Origin: Candidatus Aristotella avistercoris
GTDB taxonomy: Bacteria; Bacillota; Clostridia; Oscillospirales; Ruminococcaceae
Length of the DNA: 40,049 nucleotides
NCBI GenBank assembly: GCA_904397835.1
Contig: CAJFOV010000011.1
Span: 1-40,049 of the forward strand
Direction: 5' to 3'
Made by a program: the position numbers and the translations under genes. The notes beneath the pieces are model-generated. The model had not been told where the DNA came from. It saw only the letters and a list, made by a program, of their open reading frames with translations, and did not search any database. This document shows positions 35,062 to 40,049 of the stretch, one piece after another. The stretch's first letter is position 1, and each line of letters begins with the position of its first letter.

Positions 35062-35091
35062 TTTATCGCCATGGGCGATGGTTGCGGTCAA
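35062..35091 (-). promoter_or_regulatory. Possible promoter of the first MerR gene
   Basis: On the minus strand TTGACC (35091-35086), an 18-bp spacer and GATAAA (35067-35062), about 40 nt before the start codon. Confidence 0.5.
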
Positions 35092-35194
35092 GATTAAAGG
35101 GGATATATGGTGACAGGGAGGGCAGCCGGCCTCAATATTTCCAGAAACCGGCCATATCTCCCCGAGGATAGGATGCTGGATCGGGGCGCAACTT

Positions 35195-35908
35195 TCACGG
35201 GCGAGCCACTGTGTAGATCAGATGGATGGCATCCTGTTTGAGACGCTTCACATCCTTCAGATGAAAGGCGGCAGGACCGCCTGTTGGGGAAAAGGTACCC
35301 CGGTCAAACACGCTTGCACAGCCGGTGCTGCCATCCGCCGCCGGGGCAAGGACCAGACTCAGCTCATCCACCACCCTCTGCTGCAAGAAGGACCAGTTGA
35401 CCATACCGCCTCCGCAGATCAACAGAGTCTGGATGCCAAACAGCCGGTGGAGTTTCTCACAGACCAGCTGGCAGTCCAGCTCCTTTTCCCCCGCCAGAAG
35501 GTAGGAGACACCCAACCTGCGCAGATAGGACCGGTAGGCGGCAGGGGTCTGCTGGGTCAAGATCTCAATGACATGGGCGTCCGGTCGTCCCGGCATGCGG
35601 AAGGTGCCGCTCTCCCAACCGATCTCTCCCAGGGGATCGACGGAGACATAGAACAGATCCGCATCCCGTTGGGCGACAAAATCTCCCTCTGGCACAAAGC
35701 AATCGTTTGTATCCACTGCCGGCTTGCGGAAGCCGGTAAACTCCTTGGTGGTCACTGCACCATAGAGCCAGGCATCTGCGTCATACTCCTTGCGGATCCG
35801 GCCATATTCTTCGCTGGCCGCCCGGACGGAGGAGACCCCGAAAAAGGGGCCGCTGATCCTTCCGTCCAGTGCGCTCAAAATGTGAATGATGGTTTTGGGT
35901 CGGCCCAT
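35195..35908 (-). CDS. RibD C-terminal/dihydrofolate-reductase-like protein
   Basis: A 237-aa NAD(P)H-binding reductase of the RibD C-terminal domain family, alone (no deaminase domain). HILSALDGRISG near the start is the family's first strand and loop; YLLAGEKELDCQLVCEKLHRLFGIQTLLICGGGMVNWSFLQQRVVDELSLVLAPA contains the GGG nucleotide motif and the VDEL motif. It is not part of a riboflavin operon here, so a different reduction is likely. ATG follows AAGGAGC; it begins 3 nt after the end of the lipoprotein gene (a tight spacing), so the two are cotranscribed. Confidence 0.85.
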   Translation of the reverse strand: MGRPKTIIHILSALDGRISGPFFGVSSVRAASEEYGRIRKEYDADAWLYGAVTTKEFTGFRKPAVDTNDCFVPEGDFVAQRDADLFYVSVDPLGEIGWESGTFRMPGRPDAHVIEILTQQTPAAYRSYLRRLGVSYLLAGEKELDCQLVCEKLHRLFGIQTLLICGGGMVNWSFLQQRVVDELSLVLAPAADGSTGCASVFDRGTFSPTGGPAAFHLKDVKRLKQDAIHLIYTVARP

Positions 35909-35911
35909 GTT

Positions 35912-36505
35912 TTATGCTCCTTCCTGCACAAGGTGATTTTCTGAAAGATAAGCGTCGATGGCCTGGGCGTCTGATGGTCTGGCAAACAACCCATCGTGCA
36001 CGGCGCCTGCGCCTGCGCTCTCCCGCACAAAGGCAATGGAGTTGTCAAATTGCTCCACATCCATAGAGGCGGACTGGGTGAAGGGGTATACCTCCTTCCC
36101 CGTCAGATCATAGTGCTCCAAAAAGGTGCCGATGATCATGGGGGCGGTGTGCCACCAGATGGGGTAGCCGATCAGGATGATGTCGTACCCATCCAGTGAG
36201 GTGGGGAGGTTGGCAATGGCCGGACGGTCGTTGTTGTCACGCTCTGCCAGTGCCACATCGCCACACTCCTGGTAGTCGGTGGGATAGGGGGTCTCTGGCT
36301 GAATCTCCAGCAGATCGCCCCCTGTCTGCTCTGCCAGATAGGTGGCCATCTCCTGGGTGTTCCCCGACCAGGAGAAATAGGCGATGAGGATGTTGGAATC
36401 CCCACTGGGATTCGATGCTGAGCTTTGATTGGCGGATGTCTGATTGCAGGCCGTCAAGGACAGGCCAAGGGCAAGGACCAATATGACACTCAAAAGTCTT
36501 TTCAC
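35912..36505 (-). CDS. Flavodoxin-domain lipoprotein
   Basis: A 197-aa exported flavodoxin. The first 19 residues are a lipoprotein signal peptide ending in the lipobox LTAC, with lipid-modified Cys20, followed by a Ser/Asn/Gln-rich linker (to about residue 36). The rest is a flavodoxin fold: the FMN phosphate loop FSWSGNTQEMA near 45-55, and the isoalloxazine-flanking IGYPIWWHTAPM near 112-123. The start codon is GTG 36505 after GGAAAGAG. Such proteins presumably act outside the membrane, in exported redox chemistry; the partner is unknown. It follows the alcohol dehydrogenase gene on the minus strand. Confidence 0.86.
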   Translation of the reverse strand: MKRLLSVILVLALGLSLTACNQTSANQSSASNPSGDSNILIAYFSWSGNTQEMATYLAEQTGGDLLEIQPETPYPTDYQECGDVALAERDNNDRPAIANLPTSLDGYDIILIGYPIWWHTAPMIIGTFLEHYDLTGKEVYPFTQSASMDVEQFDNSIAFVRESAGAGAVHDGLFARPSDAQAIDAYLSENHLVQEGA

Positions 36506-36566
36506 AACAACCGGCTCTTTCCTTTTCAGCGTGTTCTAAGGACAGGCTGTGGAACATGGCGGGATA

Positions 36567-36632
36567 TCAGTAAATTTGATATCCCACCAGAGTCGCCAGG
36601 GCGAGGGCCACAGCCAGAAGGGTAATTCCCAT
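36567..36632 (-). CDS. Possible 21-aa membrane micropeptide
   Basis: ATG 36632 to TGA 36567-36569 encodes MGITLLAVALALATLVGYQI plus a final Y, a single hydrophobic helix. It lies between the alcohol dehydrogenase and the flavodoxin lipoprotein in the redox operon. A good ribosome site is not directly in front; AAGAGGA lies about 20 nt upstream next to a 2-codon ATG-AAA-TAA, and a CCCATG/CATGGG hairpin covers the start. The hydrophobic bias suggests a real small protein, but translation is unproven. Confidence 0.35.
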   Translation of the reverse strand: MGITLLAVALALATLVGYQIY

Positions 36633-36659
36633 GTTTTATTTCATGGGAAGATCCTCTTG

Positions 36660-37805
36660 TTACATACACTCACAGAGGATCTGATAGACCTCCTCCCGAT
36701 CCAGCGGGCGGGGGTTGCACTGGATGAGGTTGCAGGTGTCGGCAACTTTCCGGAGCACCTCGGGGGTGATCTCCACCTTAGATGCGAGTTCCGAAAGTTT
36801 GGTGGGCAGGCCGCACTCCTTGATGAATGCGGTTAGGGCATCCAGTCCCTCCTGGGCTGTGTTCTTACCGAACACCTCTTTGGCAAAGCGGGTGAACTTT
36901 GCCTCTGCATCCTTCAGGATGTGGCGGTAGTAGGCGGGGTGGATGACCGCAAGGCCCTGGCCATGGTTGCAATCGGTGTAGGCGCCAAGCTGATGCTCAA
37001 TCTGATGGGTTTGGAAGTCGGTCAGACGGCCCACCTTCAGGATGCCGTTTTCCGCCATGGCGGAATCCCACATGAGGTTGCCCCGGGCCTGCATATCGTT
37101 GATGTTGGCCAGCAGGCGGCGCATGTTGACCACCGTGTTGCGCATGATGGCCAGGGCCACATCGTCAGAGACATTGTCTGCATCGGAGGTGCCCAGATAG
37201 GTCTCCATGGCGTGGCTCAGGGTGTCGAAGGCGCCGGAAAGCACCTGCATGGGCGGGACGGATGCGGTGTAGTCCGGGTCAAGGACGGCAAAGGAGGCAC
37301 AGGTGCCCACAATGGGGCCCTTCCACATCTTTTCCTCATAGGTGATCACTGCGCCGGAGTTCATCTCTGCACCGGTGCCGGATGCAGTGATCACTGCGCC
37401 CATGGAGATTCCAGCGGTGGGGAACTTTCCAGATTGATACTCCATGTTCCAAATATCTTCCTCTATCATGGCCTGGGCAGAGACCACCTTGCAGCAGTCC
37501 ACCACACTGCCGCCGCCCACAGCTAGAATAAAGTCCACTTGATGCTCCCGGGCAAGTTTGGCTCCCTCCTGAACTTTAGCATAGGTGGGGTTGGGCATGA
37601 TGCCGGAAAAATCCACCACCTCTTTGCCTGCCTCAAGAAGCAGTTTTTTCAGTTGGTCATAGATGCCATTCTTTTTGACGGAGCCACCCCCATAGGCAAG
37701 CATTACGGTCCGGCCGACCTTGGGGAGCTCCTGTTGGAGCGCTTGGGCCGCAGCCCCCTGGCCAAAATACACCTTGGTGGGGTAGGAAAAGGTAAAGTTG
37801 TTCAT
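36660..37805 (-). CDS. Iron-containing alcohol dehydrogenase, butanol dehydrogenase/YqhD type
   Basis: Group III Fe/Zn-dependent alcohol dehydrogenase, 381 aa, that reduces aldehydes with NAD(P)H. It begins NNFTFSYPTKVYFGQGA, the YqhD/BDH opening, followed by LAYGGGSVKKNGIYDQL, the nucleotide motif GGGSVVDCCK near 96-105, TASGTGAEMNSGAVI, and metal-binding histidines in LSHAMETYLG, HQIEHQLGA and DCNHGQGLAV. AAAGGAGG precedes ATG 37805. It follows the CMD-family gene closely (18 nt) and belongs to the MerR-linked redox operon; detoxification of aldehydes is an inference. Confidence 0.92.
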   Translation of the reverse strand: MNNFTFSYPTKVYFGQGAAAQALQQELPKVGRTVMLAYGGGSVKKNGIYDQLKKLLLEAGKEVVDFSGIMPNPTYAKVQEGAKLAREHQVDFILAVGGGSVVDCCKVVSAQAMIEEDIWNMEYQSGKFPTAGISMGAVITASGTGAEMNSGAVITYEEKMWKGPIVGTCASFAVLDPDYTASVPPMQVLSGAFDTLSHAMETYLGTSDADNVSDDVALAIMRNTVVNMRRLLANINDMQARGNLMWDSAMAENGILKVGRLTDFQTHQIEHQLGAYTDCNHGQGLAVIHPAYYRHILKDAEAKFTRFAKEVFGKNTAQEGLDALTAFIKECGLPTKLSELASKVEITPEVLRKVADTCNLIQCNPRPLDREEVYQILCECM

Positions 37806-37823
37806 GACAAAAACCTCCTTTGT

Positions 37824-38576
37824 CTATTGGTTCTGTTGGCTTGCAATTTCGTCGATGATGTTCATGACGTTGAGACTTCTGGGATAGCCAAGATAGGGCA
37901 TACACTGTTCCACCACGCTGTAGAGCTTCTCCCTGTTGTTGCCCACGCCAAAATTTCCAGCGGTGTGGCCGCGGAGCTGGTTTTCACATCCACCCTGTGC
38001 CAGCAGGAAGCAGAAGGTGATCATCTCCCGCTCCTGGTCGTTGAGGCCATTGCGGGTGTAGTAATCCCCAAAGCAGTTGTCCGCCAGCCAGCGGTTGATA
38101 TTCCGGCGAAGGGCCGGGCCTTCGGTCTGAACCCTGGCCATCCCCTCCCCAAAGAGGGAGACCTGCTTGGCCAACCCATGATCAAAGCGGGTGTTTTCAT
38201 CTGTTGTGCCCTGGTTTGCAAGGGGGAGGGAAATGCCGTGCTGGGTCATGACCTCGTTGGCCGATACCAGGAAATCGTAGGTGCGGCCCAGGCCCAGATA
38301 GGCAGTGGCCTGGTAGAGGACCTCCCGGATGGCAATGGGGTCCATACCGGCATCCAGTGCGGATTCCAGCACCCTGCAAAATTCCCCCTTCCCCTGGCAG
38401 CCCAGCAGGGCCGAAAGGACACACAAATACCGCTCCCTTGGGGTCAATTTGCTGGTGGGCTCCACCCGCTTGTGGATGAAGTGGTCCATGATGGCTGCAA
38501 ATTCTGGGTCGGTCTGCGCCAGAGGCAGGGCAGCGTGTGTCTGCTCCCGACGAAATGAATTTTGACTGTTGTTCAT
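37824..38576 (-). CDS. Carboxymuconolactone decarboxylase-family protein
   Basis: A 250-aa protein with two CMD (AhpD-like) repeats, about residues 25-115 and 140-245. The second has FCFLLAQGGCENQLRGHTAGNFGVGNNREKLYSVVEQCMPYLGYPRSLNVMNII, a typical CMD helix pair ending in the GYPR motif. The AhpD peroxidatic CxxC pair is not present; single cysteines (GCQGKGEFC, GGCENQL) take its place. Members act on lactones or as thiol-dependent antioxidant factors. AAAGGAAG precedes the ATG. It lies between an iron-sulfur flavoprotein and an alcohol dehydrogenase in one transcript. Confidence 0.85.
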   Translation of the reverse strand: MNNSQNSFRREQTHAALPLAQTDPEFAAIMDHFIHKRVEPTSKLTPRERYLCVLSALLGCQGKGEFCRVLESALDAGMDPIAIREVLYQATAYLGLGRTYDFLVSANEVMTQHGISLPLANQGTTDENTRFDHGLAKQVSLFGEGMARVQTEGPALRRNINRWLADNCFGDYYTRNGLNDQEREMITFCFLLAQGGCENQLRGHTAGNFGVGNNREKLYSVVEQCMPYLGYPRSLNVMNIIDEIASQQNQ

Positions 38577-38597
38577 AAGATCTCTGCTTCCTTTCTG

Positions 38598-39215
38598 TTA
38601 CCGCACAAAATTGGTCAGGACCTTCGGGTTGTCCGGGTGATCCAGGCCGTGCTCCTGGCCCAGGGCGATGCACTTGAGGAGCCACGCCATATTTTTCCCC
38701 AGATTGTACATTGTCATGAGCCCCTCCTTGTCCTCCTGAACCTCCTCAGGTTGGGAACCATGGACATGGTTCCAGTAGGTGGAGGCCACCACTGGCATGG
38801 CAGTGATGGTAAAATATTTGTTGATGACATCAAAGGAGGCGGTGGTCCCCGCGCGCCTTGCACTGAGCACTGCGGCCGCTGGCTTGTGGGCAAAGTGCTG
38901 CCCGCCTGAGTAAAATGCCCGGTCCATCACCGTCAACAGCCGGGCGCTGGGATGGGCAAAATAGACGGGGGACCCAAAGACGAATCCATCGCAGGATTTT
39001 GCCCGCTCCACCAGGTCGTTGACCAGGTCGCCAAAGACACACCGGCCAATTTCCCGGCATTTCCTGCAGGCCACACAGTCCGGCAGCGGGGCGTTGCCGA
39101 TGAAGAAGTGTTCGGTTTCAATCCCCTCCTCCTCCAGGGCACGGGAGACCTCCCTGAGGGCCACGTTTGTGCAACCATTTTGTCTAGAACTGCCATTGAC
39201 CAACATCACACGCAT
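38598..39215 (-). CDS. Iron-sulfur flavoprotein / NADPH-dependent FMN reductase family
   Basis: A 205-aa flavodoxin-like oxidoreductase. VNGSSRQNGCTN at residues 6-17 is the FMN phosphate loop; a compact cysteine motif CX2CX2CX5C (Cys47, 50, 53, 59) is the signature of archaeal and clostridial iron-sulfur flavoproteins; FGSPVYFAHPSARL near 79-92 is the flavin-flanking strand. It probably reduces quinones, oxygen or electrophiles. AAGGAGGT precedes the ATG. It is the first gene behind the MerR-type promoter and so the most likely direct target of the divergent regulator. Confidence 0.9.
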   Translation of the reverse strand: MRVMLVNGSSRQNGCTNVALREVSRALEEEGIETEHFFIGNAPLPDCVACRKCREIGRCVFGDLVNDLVERAKSCDGFVFGSPVYFAHPSARLLTVMDRAFYSGGQHFAHKPAAAVLSARRAGTTASFDVINKYFTITAMPVVASTYWNHVHGSQPEEVQEDKEGLMTMYNLGKNMAWLLKCIALGQEHGLDHPDNPKVLTNFVR

Positions 39216-39228
39216 AGGACCAACCTCC

Positions 39229-39257
39229 TTGACAGGTGTTTTTCTTTGGATTACAAT
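39229..39257 (+). promoter_or_regulatory. Promoter of the second MerR gene
   Basis: A perfect TTGACA at 39229-39234, a 17-bp spacer and TACAAT at 39252-39257. Transcription would start near 39264, just before the palindromic operator, so the regulator likely represses its own gene. Confidence 0.85.
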
Positions 39258-39260
39258 CTG

Positions 39261-39291
39261 ATTGTATCAACCGGTTGTAACAACCGGTCAA
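39261..39291 (-). promoter_or_regulatory. MerR-type promoter of the redox operon, 19-bp spacer
   Basis: On the minus strand TTGACC (39291-39286) and TACAAT (39266-39261) are separated by 19 bp, the long spacer typical of MerR-activated promoters. It faces the iron-sulfur flavoprotein gene. Confidence 0.88.
39270..39288. promoter_or_regulatory. MerR operator: perfect 19-bp palindrome
   Basis: ACCGGTTGT-A-ACAACCGGT, a perfect 9-1-9 inverted repeat, fills most of the long spacer between the minus-strand -35 and -10 boxes, where MerR proteins bind to realign the promoter. A smaller ACAATC-T-GATTGT palindrome (39253-39265) spans both -10 boxes. Confidence 0.85.
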
Positions 39292-39346
39292 GGCCTTTGA
39301 AGGAAAATTTTTTGAACTTTTTGTAAACTCCAGGAGGGATCTCAAG

Positions 39347-39772
39347 ATGTATACCATGATGCAGGTCTGCAAAGAGGCGGATATGACCTATCAGGCGCTG
39401 AAATTTTACTGCAATGAGGGGCTGGTCCCCAATGTCAAACGGGATCAAAACAACCGCCGCGTCTTTGAGGAGCGGGATGTGAAGTGGATCAAGGACCTGG
39501 TCTGTTTGAAAAAGTGTGGCATGAGCATTCAGGAGATGAAGGTCTACCTGGATTTATGCCTGCAGGGACCATCCACCATCCCACAGCGCAAGGAAATGCT
39601 GGTCAAAAAGCAGGAGGAGCTGCAGGAAAAAATGGCAGAACTGCAGGAATGTGTCTCCTATATCGATTGGAAACAGGAGTTTTACGACGATGTCCTCAGT
39701 GGAAAGCGCCCCTACATCAGCAACTTGATCCCGGTGGAGGAGCCTGCAGAGCAGATGGAGCAGGTGGGATAG
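39347..39772 (+). CDS. MerR-family regulator of the divergent redox operon
   Basis: A 141-aa MerR-type regulator. Residues 1-70 hold the helix-turn-helix and wing (YTMMQVCKEADMTYQALKFYCNEGLVPNVKRDQNNRRVFEERDVKWIKDLVCLKKCGMSIQEMKVYL), followed by a long dimerisation coiled coil (MLVKKQEELQEKMAELQECVSYIDWKQEFYDDV), as in AdhR-like aldehyde or electrophile sensors. AGGAGGGAT precedes ATG 39347. The ligand is unknown; cysteines at 21, 52 and 57 could sense thiol-reactive compounds, an inference. It is divergent from the redox operon, whose promoter carries the matching operator. Confidence 0.93.
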   Translation: MYTMMQVCKEADMTYQALKFYCNEGLVPNVKRDQNNRRVFEERDVKWIKDLVCLKKCGMSIQEMKVYLDLCLQGPSTIPQRKEMLVKKQEELQEKMAELQECVSYIDWKQEFYDDVLSGKRPYISNLIPVEEPAEQMEQVG

Positions 39773-39879
39773 AGCCAGAAAATCTAGCCTATCCCCGGGA
39801 AAGGGCAGAGGATGCTCCGGGACTGTCTTGATACTTAGATGACAGGAGAGACTATGCCGGGGTTGATCCAAAAAGAAAA

Positions 39880-39922
39880 GGGCTGTGGCAGCCATCGACT
39901 GCCACGGCCCTTGTGTTTGTGT
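39880..39922 (+). terminator. Intrinsic terminator after the second MerR gene
   Basis: A 12-bp stem with one wobble (39880-39891 with 39899-39910) and a T-rich tail. A further hairpin without T-tract lies at 39938-39961 (GGAGAG.CCC/GGG.CTCTCC). The remaining end of the window shows nothing gene-like. Confidence 0.75.
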
Positions 39923-40049
39923 TATGAAATAAAAATAGGAGAGCCCCATGGGGACTCTCCTACTGGTCGGAGTGTAATTATAGGACTTGGAAAAATCCAG
40001 TCATATCAATGGTTTGCAAGCAGCAAGCAAGAGGTTTTTATCTAAAAAA

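Noticed and set aside
1..40049. CRISPR arrays, tRNA/rRNA genes, insertion sequences, prophage
   Set aside because: No regularly spaced repeats, no recognisable RNA gene sequences, and no transposase, integrase or phage proteins were found on either strand.

Overview
The window looks like chromosomal DNA of a GC-rich, anaerobic, spore-forming-lineage Firmicute, most likely a gut Clostridia of the Oscillospirales type. This is inferred from gene content, since I could run no search: cdaA-cdaR, rel-dtd-MBL-hemZ, a yabM-mazG-(hup)-rqcP block as in Bacilli and Clostridia, long-form HPF behind what looks like a raiA-motif RNA, clostridial 4-hydroxybutyrate dehydrogenase, iron-sulfur flavoproteins, and AGGAGG ribosome sites with several TTG/GTG starts. 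No rRNA, tRNA, CRISPR array, phage or IS element was recognised.

Layout. 1-4511 (+): c-di-AMP synthesis (cdaA, cdaR), then a COG2509-type FAD dehydrogenase and a small P-loop kinase. 4795-13099 (+): recJ, rel behind a strongly folded leader, dtd, a metallo-beta-lactamase-fold hydrolase, hemZ and a uridine-kinase-like protein. 13171-17260 (+): a zinc-ribbon protein, then yabM-like flippase, mazG, HU and rqcP. 17311-18912 (-): an XRE membrane regulator and a ferredoxin-nitroreductase. 18990-20084 (+): the raiA-like RNA and hpf. 20309-25087 (+): carAB behind a roughly 470-nt leader that holds a 48-aa ORF and an attenuator-like terminator.

25382-40049 is the accessory half, mostly on the minus strand. 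It has an SDR reductase; an AT-rich membrane acyltransferase with its own promoter, probably imported; a five-gene catabolic cluster (CyuA-type desulfidase, two AstE/AspA-type zinc acylases, an M20 amidohydrolase, 4-hydroxybutyrate dehydrogenase) with a strong promoter at 34236-34264; a MerR regulator; and a second minus-strand set of redox genes (iron-sulfur flavoprotein, carboxymuconolactone-decarboxylase-like protein, Fe-alcohol dehydrogenase, surface flavodoxin lipoprotein, RibD-like reductase) divergent from a second MerR gene.

The best candidates for undescribed biology are the catabolic cluster, which resembles a small-molecule conjugate-degrading module without transporter or regulator; the MerR-controlled redox operon, whose promoter has a 19-bp spacer nearly filled by a perfect 19-bp palindrome and interlocks with the regulator's own promoter; and the carAB leader with its small ORF. 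Functions given for these are inferences from family membership and context.
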